A program made the position numbers and the translations under genes. DNA of 64,000 nucleotides from Haloterrigena alkaliphila (GTDB lineage: Archaea > Halobacteriota > Halobacteria > Halobacteriales > Natrialbaceae): the NCBI RefSeq assembly GCF_017352155.2, contig NZ_CP084319.1, positions 221,491 to 285,490 of the forward strand, in the 5' to 3' direction. Numbering within the stretch: the first letter of the stretch is position 1; the number at the start of each line of letters is the position of its first letter. This document shows positions 49,584 through 57,291 of this stretch, piece after piece. Below the pieces are notes generated by a model. It did no database searches. It saw nothing but the letters and a program-made list of their open reading frames with translations, and was not told the DNA's origin.

Positions 49584-49947
49584 TGGTATAGGGTTGCAGA
49601 TTGCGTCGTCGTCGTTCGAACTCGTCTTCCGAGATCTCACCGCGTGCGTAGCGCTCGCGGAGTTCCTCGAGCGCGCGGTCGGGTCGGTCAGCGCGGTCGG
49701 TACGATCGATTCGGTCACCCCGGCGCCGACTACCGGCCCAGACGATCAGTAGGGCCAGCAGGCCGAGCAGGACGATCGGCCAGAGGAACATCCAGCCGCC
49801 GAACGCTCCCCAGCCGCCCATCCCTCCGCCGGCACCGCCGCCGTGGGGCTGCGCGGACGCCGTCGCGGTCGCGGCGACGAGGAGGACGGCGGCGAAGGCC
49901 GTCGCTCGGCTCGCATACCGTCCGATCGTTTCGTGTGGGTCTGTCAT
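49576..49947 (-). CDS. SHOCT-domain membrane protein, exported N-terminus
   Basis: A 123-residue protein. A signal-like helix (about 12-32) and a second helix (about 52-70) surround a Gly-rich segment (GGGAGGGMGGWGAFGGWM), followed by SHOCT (ALEELRERYARGEISEDEFERR). It overlaps TusA by eight bases and heads the TusA-SQR-DUF1641 operon. A TATTGTATAGTA element sits upstream at about 49970-49981. Confidence 0.82.
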   Translation of the reverse strand: MTDPHETIGRYASRATAFAAVLLVAATATASAQPHGGGAGGGMGGWGAFGGWMFLWPIVLLGLLALLIVWAGSRRRGDRIDRTDRADRPDRALEELRERYARGEISEDEFERRRRNLQPYTND

Positions 49948-50304
49948 CGTTCGATCACACTCGAAGAATAGTATTGTATAGTAATGCTACTACCGGGAAC
50001 CTCTCCTATTCAGGAATCGGCGATAGAGTTATAGGCGACGATCGCTCTCGGGAGGTTTACCGCACTCCAAATCGACCCGTAATGGATCCTCACCGACCGA
50101 TAGAATAGGGCACCTCATCCCCAACAACAGCCGCGTTGGGAGGAATAGTATCTCCTTCCGTTCGGGGCTACCCGGTACGACCGCTGCGAGCAGCGATCGG
50201 TCGGTCACGTCGCCCGCGGCGGGAGAATCTCGGCCGTTCCGCCGACCCAATATTGCTCTTAAGACACAAAATCATTATGATTGTGGAGACCGTATCGTCG
50301 ATCG

Positions 50305-50745
50305 ATGAGCGAGTCCATCGACGACGAACGAGAACGGATCCGCGAGCGGAAGAAACGAGAGTTGCAGGAACGCCTCGAGAACGGCGGGAGCCTCGACGCG
50401 GCCGACGCCGCCGAGGCGAGCGATGCGCCCGACGAACCGATCGCGATCACGGGCCAGAGTCACCTCGATGAGGTCGTCGCGGAGCACGACCTCGTCCTCG
50501 TGGACTGCTACGCCGACTGGTGTGGTCCCTGTCAGATGATGGAACCGACGATCGAAGCGCTGGCCGCGGAGACCGACGCCGCAGTCGCGAAGGTCGACGT
50601 CGACGCTCACCAGCGGATCGCCCAGCAACTGGGCGCCCGCGGCGTCCCCACGGTCGTCCTCTACGCCGACGGCCAGCCGGTCGAACGCGCGGTCGGCGCC
50701 CAGGACCGCGGGACGCTGCAGAGCCTGATCGAGCAACACGCGTAA
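50305..50745 (+). CDS. Thioredoxin with extended N-terminus
   Basis: A 146-residue thioredoxin. The first 45 residues are a charged helix (DDERERIRERKKRELQERL), then the thioredoxin core with YADWCGPCQMM and ARGVPTVVLYAD. The extended N-terminal helix is uncommon for bacterial thioredoxins but seen in archaea; it might bind DNA or a partner. A CCAATATTGC sequence lies about 55 bp upstream (50248-50257). Confidence 0.87.
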   Translation: MSESIDDERERIRERKKRELQERLENGGSLDAADAAEASDAPDEPIAITGQSHLDEVVAEHDLVLVDCYADWCGPCQMMEPTIEALAAETDAAVAKVDVDAHQRIAQQLGARGVPTVVLYADGQPVERAVGAQDRGTLQSLIEQHA

Positions 50746-50862
50746 CGCCTCGAGTTCCGTACTTACGCCGAGCGGCGGGGACTCGTCCGCGACCGGTCGC
50801 TCCGCGACGGATCGACGGCACGACCGTGCCGTGACCACACCGCGACCGCTTTCAATTCAATT

Positions 50863-51402
50863 ATGTCCACTGACTGGAGACGCGCGATCGAAACGCAACG
50901 CGAGGAGAAAGACCGGTACTTCGACGGCGATCCGCATTCGCCGATTCCGCCGGACGAGCGCGAGTCGTTCGACGGCCTCGAGTACTACCCGATCGACGAG
51001 GACTACCGGTTCGAACTACCGCTGCACGAGTACGACGACCCCGAACCTGTCACCGTCGGAACGAGTACCGACGGCGAGCGGGAGTACCTGCGCTGGGGCG
51101 AGTTCCGGTTCACCGTCGACGGGGAGGACGTCGCGCTGCAGGCCTACAAGGCGGATCCGGACGATAAACGGCTCTGGGTCCCGTTCCGGGATGCGACTAG
51201 CGGCGACGAGACCTACGGCGCCGGCCGGTACCTCGACCTCGAGAACGACGACCACCGAGCGGACGACGGAAACTGGATCCTCGACTTTAACGAGGCGTAC
51301 AACCCGACGTGCGCGTACTCTGACCGGTACGAGTGCCCGCTCCCGCCGACGGCAAACTGGCTCGAGGTGCCGATCGAGGCCGGCGAAAAGGCGTACCACT
51401 GA
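50863..51402 (+). CDS. DUF1684 family protein
   Basis: A 179-residue acidic protein. It has DUF1684 features KDRYFDGDPHSPIP, GLEYYPIDEDYRFE, then DLENDDHRADDGNWILDFN and NPTCAYSDRYECPLPP. The family is of unknown function. It starts 117 bp after the thioredoxin and may be cotranscribed with it. Confidence 0.88.
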   Translation: MSTDWRRAIETQREEKDRYFDGDPHSPIPPDERESFDGLEYYPIDEDYRFELPLHEYDDPEPVTVGTSTDGEREYLRWGEFRFTVDGEDVALQAYKADPDDKRLWVPFRDATSGDETYGAGRYLDLENDDHRADDGNWILDFNEAYNPTCAYSDRYECPLPPTANWLEVPIEAGEKAYH

Positions 51403-51444
51403 GCTCCCCGCGGCTAGCACGAGACGGACGGTTCGTCCCTCGAG

Positions 51445-51717
51445 TTATATCGTCTCCGCCGGATCGTGCTTGTCCGACATCCGTGCTGCTTCATCGGCGT
51501 ACCGGTCGCGGACGCCTGGGTCGTCGACGGTCGCGAGATCGCTGGGAGAGACGTCCTTCGCGGCAGTGACCGTATCCAAGTCGACCGCCTGCGCTGCGAG
51601 TTCCTTTCGGAAGGTTCGCGTTCCGTCGGGAGTCGCATAGGTGAGGATGATGAGGTCGCGATTGTCGTAATCGCGCTCGACGAGCCACACGCGAACGTCG
51701 TCCGACTCCGATGACAT
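51445..51717 (-). CDS. Hypothetical haloarchaeal protein
   Basis: A 90-residue acidic protein (ATG at 51717), MSSESDDVRVWLVERDY and ILTYATPDGTRTFRKELA. I do not recognise a domain, but the beta-rich start and helical end are well-formed. It converges with DUF1684 and is divergent from the DCC gene. Confidence 0.6.
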   Translation of the reverse strand: MSSESDDVRVWLVERDYDNRDLIILTYATPDGTRTFRKELAAQAVDLDTVTAAKDVSPSDLATVDDPGVRDRYADEAARMSDKHDPAETI

Positions 51718-51803
51718 GGAAACCCAAACGGGAAGTGGACGGGTAGTCGTTGGGGTTGAGTGGTTCGAGGGCCTCATCAGTATCCACGCCTTCAGTTCGA
51801 GAA

Positions 51804-52137
51804 TGGTACCACCGACGCTCGTCTACTGGGGCGTCTGTGCGCGCACAGCGGGTTGATAGACCACCGCGCGACGCTCGACATCGCTGGCTTTTCGGAACTC
51901 ACAGACGATCTGCGAGCGCGCTTGCCGCCTGACTACGAGAGGTGTGCGTACTTCGTTATCGGCGAGACGACCGACTCCTATGGCGCAGCGATGGAACGCG
52001 CCTATGATCAGACTGGTCTTTTGCCGTCACAGTTTTTTCCGCTGTTTCGTCGCGTTCCGGGATATGCACCCGTCCGCGAGTTCGTATACCGCGTCGTCGC
52101 GTCGAACCGACCGTTGATCGGCCAGCTACTTCCGTAG
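51804..52137 (+). pseudogene. DCC family (DUF393) thiol-disulfide protein, frameshifted at the N-terminus
   Basis: Most of the frame (GFSELTDDLRARLPPDYERC, then VPGYAPVREFVYRVVASNR) matches the C-terminal part of haloarchaeal DCC proteins. The N-terminal motif expected to read VYDGxCxxC appears in another frame as MVPPTLVYWGVCARTAG and then stops. A one-base shift near 51850 separates the two. A start in the surviving frame at 51760 gives an unrelated N-terminus. It is likely inactive. Confidence 0.6.
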
Positions 52138-52227
52138 CTCCTCGAGAACGCGTGGGCAACCGCTACTCCGAAGGGATCCGATCGAAACTGACGCGGCTCG
52201 AGAGAGCCGAACGCGTCACCTGCTGCC

Positions 52228-53400
52228 TCAGAGTTCCAGAAGAAGCATCGATCCGTAGCCGAGTCCGAACGCGAGCGCGAACGACCCGATCCAGGCGGCG
52301 ACGGTGAGTCCCAGCTTTCGGGGACTGACACCGTCCCCGCCGGCGACCGCGAGCCCGCTGCCGACGATGGCGCTCACGATGATCTCGTTGAACGAGACCG
52401 GAACACCCAACAGGACCGCGGTCTGTGCGATGAGAAACGAGGGGACGAGCGTCGAAATCGATCGGCGCGGCCCCAGCGACGCGTACTCCTGTGAGATCGA
52501 CTTGATCATCCGCGGTGCGCTCGTCCAGGAGCCGACGAGGATCCCGACGCCGCCGCCGAGCAACACGACGATCGGTGATACCATCGACAAGTCCTCGAGC
52601 AGCGGGAACAGCGGGCCGACGGCCAACCCGACCTGACTCGCGCCCGCCGAGAACGCCACGAGTGCGCCGAGCGAGAGCAGGAATCGGCGCAGGCCGCCGG
52701 CCTGATCGCGGCCGACGTCCCAGCGAACGACGGCTGTGGCGGCGGCGCCAATGCCGAGCGAGATCGCGACCGTGGCGGCGGCGCCGTCGGCGGGAATGAG
52801 CGTACTTCCGGCGGCGGCGAGCGTTCCCCCGACCGACGAGCAAAACGAGAACTCGAGATTCGCGACCACGACGCCGACGATCCCGGCAAGGATCGGGACG
52901 CTGACGTCCTCGGGGACGTCGGGTCGCGGGAGGATACTGGCGAGACCGTAGGCGATGCCCCCGCCGACGAACGGCGTGAGGACCCACACCGCGCCGATTT
53001 CGGCGTACTTCCCCCAGGCCGGATCGCCGCCGAGCGCGAAGCCGACGCCGATGACCGACCCGGTCACGGTAAATGCGGTCGCGATCGGATAGCCGGTATA
53101 GATACCGATCGCCATCAGTCCGGCGCCGATCAGCAAGACGACGATGACACCGCTGACCGGGAGGCTGACCCCCTCGACGAGCCCCTTCCCGACGGCTTTG
53201 GAGACACTTCCACCCTGGATTACTGCACCAGCGAAGCCGAGGATACCGACGAAAAACGCCGCACGCATTGTGGAAATAGCGTTCGCACCGACGGCCGGTG
53301 CGAACGGGGTCGCCCCGCTCGAGCCGGCGCCAATTACCCAGGCCATGAACAGGCTCGCGACGGCCGCGGTGGCGAACAGCAGTATCGTTGCGGGTTCCAT
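52228..53400 (-). CDS. PiT-family permease, phosphate or sulfate
   Basis: A 390-residue membrane protein with about ten helices. It has the PiT signature VGANAISTMRAAFFVG (about 37-53) and the second copy SSVGGTLAAAGSTL. The family moves phosphate or, in CysP-type members, sulfate or thiosulfate with protons or sodium. It sits 45 bp downstream of a YeeE/YedE pair in a sulfur operon, so sulfate or thiosulfate is the more likely substrate here. No accessory PhoU gene lies nearby. Confidence 0.82.
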   Translation of the reverse strand: MEPATILLFATAAVASLFMAWVIGAGSSGATPFAPAVGANAISTMRAAFFVGILGFAGAVIQGGSVSKAVGKGLVEGVSLPVSGVIVVLLIGAGLMAIGIYTGYPIATAFTVTGSVIGVGFALGGDPAWGKYAEIGAVWVLTPFVGGGIAYGLASILPRPDVPEDVSVPILAGIVGVVVANLEFSFCSSVGGTLAAAGSTLIPADGAAATVAISLGIGAAATAVVRWDVGRDQAGGLRRFLLSLGALVAFSAGASQVGLAVGPLFPLLEDLSMVSPIVVLLGGGVGILVGSWTSAPRMIKSISQEYASLGPRRSISTLVPSFLIAQTAVLLGVPVSFNEIIVSAIVGSGLAVAGGDGVSPRKLGLTVAAWIGSFALAFGLGYGSMLLLEL

Positions 53401-53445
53401 CAGTGTATAGAAAGCTGCGATTTAGTTATCGAAATTTGACCGACG

Positions 53446-53907
53446 TTAGTCGGCACCCGCCGGGGCGGCGTCGGCCGCGGCGCGCTTGCTTCGCCAGACT
53501 CCCTGCAGGTAGGCGCCGGCGAACATGCCAGCGAGCGCCCACAGGATGGTGATGTTGCCGACCCCGAGGCTGGCGTAGGCGGCGCCGGGACAGATGCCCG
53601 AGAGGCCCCAACCGACGCCGAAGATCGCGCCGCCGACCAGGACGTTCCGGTCGAACGGCTTCAGCCGGCGTTCGTACCGATCGCCCGTCAGCGGCGCGCT
53701 GTCTCGGATCCGGGGCATCACGGAGAAGGCGATCCCGGAGACGATCGCCGCGCCGAACATGACGAACAGCAGTCCGAAGTCCTCGAACTGCAGGAAGTTC
53801 AGCACGACCTCCGGACGCGCCATCTGGCTGAACCCGAGCCCGAACCCGAAGATCAGGCCGCCGACGAAGATCAGCGGCATGAACAGCGGGTGGCGATCCT
53901 CGCTCAT
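53446..53907 (-). CDS. YeeE/YedE family transporter, C-terminal-type half (copy 2)
   Basis: A 153-residue membrane protein (ATG at 53907) with GWGLSGICPGAAYASLG (about 97-113) holding the relay cysteine. It is paralogous to 4991-5458. Its start overlaps the stop of the partner half by four bases. The operon order is rhodanese/beta-lactamase fusion, YeeE halves, PiT permease. Predicted to import thiosulfate or a related sulfur species. Confidence 0.88.
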   Translation of the reverse strand: MSEDRHPLFMPLIFVGGLIFGFGLGFSQMARPEVVLNFLQFEDFGLLFVMFGAAIVSGIAFSVMPRIRDSAPLTGDRYERRLKPFDRNVLVGGAIFGVGWGLSGICPGAAYASLGVGNITILWALAGMFAGAYLQGVWRSKRAAADAAPAGAD

Positions 53908-54461
53908 GGCGACACCCCCATCGCGGCGACGATCTGCGCGGTCCCGATGGCGACGGTCAGGAACGTCGCCACGCCGACGATCGACGTCTTCGACGCCGAA
54001 CCGACGCCGCAGACGCCGTGGCCGGACGTACATCCCTTGCCGATTCGGGTGCCGATCCCGACCAGGAGGCCGCCCAGGAACAGCCGCCACGGCTGGACGG
54101 AGGTCGACCAGAGCGTCACGCCGCCGACCTCGTACAGTTCGCCGGTCGTTCCGGCCTCGTAGAGCGAAGTCGTGATCACCCCGGACTGGACCGTCGCCGC
54201 GAACGCCAGCCCACCCAGGATGATGCCGAGCGTGAACACGACGCGCCAATCTCGGGACGAAACGTACTGCTGGAACCGCGACTGCCCGGAGACGTACGAC
54301 AGCGTCGACTCGAGGAACGTGCTCGCCCCGGCCGGGATGCCGGTCCCGACGTAGATCACGACCGCGCCGAAACCGACGAGCAACCCGCCGACGGCGTAGC
54401 GGCTGATCCCGTTGGGAAACAGCTCGGCGGCCAGTTGGAGTGGGACTGGGTCAGTTACCAT
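53904..54461 (-). CDS. YeeE/YedE family transporter, N-terminal-type half (copy 2)
   Basis: A 185-residue membrane protein with GIGTRIGKGCTSGHGVCGVG (about 138-157). It has an extra cysteine, HGVCGVG, compared with copy 1 (HGVSGIA), and an inserted loop at about 95-120 (GTTGELYEVGG). It starts six bases after the fusion gene stop. It pairs with the downstream half. Confidence 0.88.
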   Translation of the reverse strand: MVTDPVPLQLAAELFPNGISRYAVGGLLVGFGAVVIYVGTGIPAGASTFLESTLSYVSGQSRFQQYVSSRDWRVVFTLGIILGGLAFAATVQSGVITTSLYEAGTTGELYEVGGVTLWSTSVQPWRLFLGGLLVGIGTRIGKGCTSGHGVCGVGSASKTSIVGVATFLTVAIGTAQIVAAMGVSP

Positions 54462-54467
54462 TGGGCG

Positions 54468-55661
54468 TTAGTCACCCGCTAGCGATTCCTGACTGGCCGC
54501 GCAGTTGTTCGGGCCGAGCTCGAGTTCGAACGCTTCCTCGTCGTCGGCCTCCTGCTGGCCGAGGTTCGTGGGGATGATATCCTCGTAGTTGGCCGGCCGG
54601 GGCGGCATGTCCGAGAGGATCAGCTCGACGAATTCGTCCTCGTCCATCGTCAAGGCGTCCATCTCCACCTCGAGTTGGCCGATCGGTGCCGTGTAGGTGC
54701 CATCGTCGGCGGGTTCGGCGGAGTCGCTGAAGTGCGCGCCGCCGATCAGCGTGTCGTCGGGCAGGGTCAGCACGCGCTCTTGCAGCGTCTCGTAGAGCTG
54801 TCGCGCGGCGTCTTCTGCGCCCTCGTCGCCCTCCTCTAAATCGGGGCGGGCGACACTCTCGACGAACAGACCGTCGCCGGTCGCAAGCAGCGAGTCGTCG
54901 ATCAGATACGAGGTCATCCCGGAGGTGTGTCCGGGCGTGTAGACGGTCTCGATGGTGGCCTCACCGACTTCGAACTCGTCGCCGTCCGCCGCGAGAGTCA
55001 TCTCGTCGGCGTAGGTGACACCGCGGTCGACCGCCGCCTCGGGGATGACGCCCTCGACGCCTTCTGCGTCGAGATTACGGACGCCCGAGATGTGGTCCGC
55101 GTGGATGTGCGTGTCGATCGCGTACTGCAGGTCGGCGCCGAGGTCGTCGACGTCCTCGAGGTACCGATCCGTGAACGCGCGCAGCGGATCGATCACGGCC
55201 GCCTCGTCGCCGTCGACGACGAGGTAGCCGAGACAGCCGCTCGAGGGACGCTGGTACTGGTAGAGCGTCCCCGCACCGTCGTAGCGTTCGACTTCCACGC
55301 GCTCGTAGATGCGCGCCCAGCCGTTCATCCCGTCCTCGAGGTGATCGACGTCGTAGCCGCGCTCTTTCAGCGTCGCGGCGACGTACTCGCTCGAGCCCCC
55401 CTTCGCACAGAGAACCGTAATTTCGCGGTCATCGGGAATCTGTGCAAGGACATCGTCGTCAATTTCGTCGTCCAGGAACTCGAAGTACGGGATGTTGATC
55501 GATTCGACGGTCTCTCCGTCGATCTTCCACTCGTTGTACTCCGATTCCATGCGGGTATCGAGGAGCGTGACGTCCTCGTCCGCGTCGATTTGGTCCTTTA
55601 ATTCGTCTGGACTGACCGATTCGATCTCGACGTCCGGCATTGGAAGATCCATATCGTCCAT
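54468..55661 (-). CDS. Rhodanese-metallo-beta-lactamase fusion (copy 3)
   Basis: A 397-residue protein. The rhodanese domain has its cysteine in VLCAKGGSSE (C85). The beta-lactamase domain has DTHIHADHISGV, YTPGHTSG, TGDGLF and GGAHFSD (where the others have LPGH). The GDGLF and GGAH changes suggest altered metal coordination or substrate. It ends with ELELGPNNCAASQESLAGD, so the NNCAA core is followed by an extra nine residues. It heads the operon with YeeE halves and PiT. A TTTGTATAGTATTT element lies about 30 bp upstream (55692-55705). Confidence 0.9.
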   Translation of the reverse strand: MDDMDLPMPDVEIESVSPDELKDQIDADEDVTLLDTRMESEYNEWKIDGETVESINIPYFEFLDDEIDDDVLAQIPDDREITVLCAKGGSSEYVAATLKERGYDVDHLEDGMNGWARIYERVEVERYDGAGTLYQYQRPSSGCLGYLVVDGDEAAVIDPLRAFTDRYLEDVDDLGADLQYAIDTHIHADHISGVRNLDAEGVEGVIPEAAVDRGVTYADEMTLAADGDEFEVGEATIETVYTPGHTSGMTSYLIDDSLLATGDGLFVESVARPDLEEGDEGAEDAARQLYETLQERVLTLPDDTLIGGAHFSDSAEPADDGTYTAPIGQLEVEMDALTMDEDEFVELILSDMPPRPANYEDIIPTNLGQQEADDEEAFELELGPNNCAASQESLAGD

Positions 55662-55824
55662 GTTGTACAGTTTCCAGTATCGGCTACTGGCACTTAAGGG
55701 TTTGTATAGTATTTCCTATTATCTACAATACAGTCTAGCCAGATACACGCTCATTTAGATCAAATGCCTGTATACGGGCGATACTAACTAGTTACTGCCT
55801 TCCTCTGGACCAGGGGTATTCGTG

Positions 55825-55836
55825 TATTGCACAATA
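55825..55836. promoter_or_regulatory. Operator-like inverted repeat TATTG-CA-CAATA, upstream of TATA
   Basis: Perfect inverted repeat centred about 19 bp upstream of the TTATATG box (55846-55852) of the TusA-DsrE2 operon. Confidence 0.65.
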
Positions 55837-55864
55837 ACCGGAGGCCTTATATGGGTGCACCCAA

Positions 55865-55876
55865 TATTGTGCAATA
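55865..55876. promoter_or_regulatory. Operator-like inverted repeat TATTG-TG-CAATA, near transcription start
   Basis: Second perfect copy at the same promoter, centred about 21 bp downstream of the TATA-like box. That is where transcription should begin, 29 bp before the TusA ATG. A pair of sites on both sides of TATA could allow activation and repression. Confidence 0.65.
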
Positions 55877-55904
55877 GCTCCAATACGGAGCATAGAACGA
55901 AATC

Positions 55905-56150
55905 ATGAGTTCGGAATACCAGACCACGGAGACGCTTGACGTGAAAGGACAGTCCTGCCCGATGCCCATCGTGAAGACCAAGCAAGCGATCGACGACCTC
56001 GAGGCCGGCGACGTCCTGGAGGTCGTCGCGACTGACTCGGGCAGCATGAGCGACATTCAGGGGTGGGCCGACGGCACCGACGGCGTCGAACTCCTCGAGC
56101 AAGTCGAAGGGAACGACATCTACACCCACTACGTGAAGAAGACGGAATAA
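55905..56150 (+). CDS. tusA: TusA-like sulfur carrier (second copy)
   Basis: An 81-residue protein with the SirA/TusA motif GQSCPMPIVKTKQAID (C18), which carries a persulfide between sulfur donors and acceptors. The second part, SGSMSDIQGWADGTD, is the usual TusA helix. It overlaps the DsrE2 gene by one base, a pairing common in sulfur oxidisers. Two operator-like repeats sit in its promoter. Confidence 0.93.
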   Translation: MSSEYQTTETLDVKGQSCPMPIVKTKQAIDDLEAGDVLEVVATDSGSMSDIQGWADGTDGVELLEQVEGNDIYTHYVKKTE

Positions 56151-56764
56151 TGAGCACGGACAATCAAACGACACCGATCGAAGACGGCGAGGCGGACGTC
56201 GAATCCGAATCCAACGCCGAGATCGACGCCGCCGAGTTGCAGGCTCTACGCGAGCGCGTCGAGGAGTTAGAGGAGTCGCTCGCAGAGGCGGACCTGGGCG
56301 ACGACCAGAAGAAGATGACGATCGTGGCGACGCAGGGCAGCTTCGACATGGCGTATCCGCCGCTGATCCTCGCGAGCACCGCGGCCGCGTTCGGCTGGGA
56401 GGTCGTCGTCTTCCACACGTTCTGGGGGCTCGACATTCTCCACGAGGAGAAGTCGAAGGATCTCAAATTGAGCGCCGTCGGCAATCCCAACATGCCCGTC
56501 CCGAACGCCGTCGCCGCACTCCCCGGCATGGACACGATGGCCACGAAAATGATGCAGAAGAAGATCGACGACAACGGGACCGCCACCATCGAGGAGTTGA
56601 TCGACCTCTCGCTCGAGAGCGGCGTCGATCTGCAGGCCTGTCAGATGACGATCGAGCTGATGGACTACGACGAGGACGACTTCTACGACGGCGTCACCAC
56701 CGGCGTCGGCGCGGCCACCGCGTTGCAGCACATGGCTGAATCCGACATCCAGCTCCTCGTCTGA
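56150..56764 (+). CDS. dsrE2: DsrE2-family sulfur carrier/transferase
   Basis: A 204-residue protein (ATG at 56150, TAATG overlap). The acidic N-terminal extension with a coiled-coil segment (about 30-45, ELQALRERVEELEESL) is followed by the DsrE fold with ATQGSFDMAYPPLILAST, FHTFWGLDIL and DLQACQMTIELM, whose cysteine carries the persulfide. DsrE2 proteins transfer sulfur with TusA and rhodanese in sulfane-sulfur oxidation. Here they complete the transfer line with the fusion enzymes. Confidence 0.9.
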   Translation: MSTDNQTTPIEDGEADVESESNAEIDAAELQALRERVEELEESLAEADLGDDQKKMTIVATQGSFDMAYPPLILASTAAAFGWEVVVFHTFWGLDILHEEKSKDLKLSAVGNPNMPVPNAVAALPGMDTMATKMMQKKIDDNGTATIEELIDLSLESGVDLQACQMTIELMDYDEDDFYDGVTTGVGAATALQHMAESDIQLLV

Positions 56765-56767
56765 GCC

Positions 56768-57013
56768 ATGACCGACACCGAGTCCACGCGCTCAAAGCCG
56801 AGCCTGCGCGTTCTCGAAGCGATTGCCGGCGCGGAAGGTGTCTCCCCGACTGCCCTCGAGCCGCCGCTCAACGACGTTGTGGATCCTGCTGCGCTGGACC
56901 GATTGTTTGAGCCGACCGCTACTAACGCCTCGGTCCGAGGCGGACACGTTTCGTTCCGGTACCGAGGATATGACGTAACAATCTCTTCGGATGGCACCAT
57001 CGAACTGTCGTAA
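56768..57013 (+). CDS. HalOD1 output-domain protein
   Basis: An 81-residue protein with the HalOD1 pattern SLRVLEAIAGAEGVSPTALE, DVVDPAALDRLF and a final FRYRGYDVTISSDGTIEL strand pair. HalOD1 is a haloarchaeal output domain often in signalling. It follows DsrE2 by three bases and may be cotranscribed, but a functional link to sulfur is not clear. The next 278 bp (57014-57291) show no gene. Confidence 0.85.
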   Translation: MTDTESTRSKPSLRVLEAIAGAEGVSPTALEPPLNDVVDPAALDRLFEPTATNASVRGGHVSFRYRGYDVTISSDGTIELS

Positions 57014-57291
57014 GAAGAGCTCAGGATTCGCTTCTACGACCCTCGACTATTGTCCTTTCATAAGCAACTAAACCCTACGGTTGAATTTTCGTTCACCAGA
57101 GACAGTAGTGAAACACCCGGGCGATGGAGTCCGCCTTCCCCAACCGCCGACACGGCTGATGACTCCTATTTCCATTTCGGTAGATGGTACGGAGACAACT
57201 CATTCGGCCCGGGGAGGCGATTGGATTGATTGCACTTGGCGGAAACCCATTCGGGGGTCGAAAAACCGCCCAAGCTGGTAGCTCTCCAGCG

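Noticed and set aside
57081..57281. Small gene between HalOD1 and the DUF234 ATPase
   Set aside because: No codon bias, homology or promoter; treated as non-coding.
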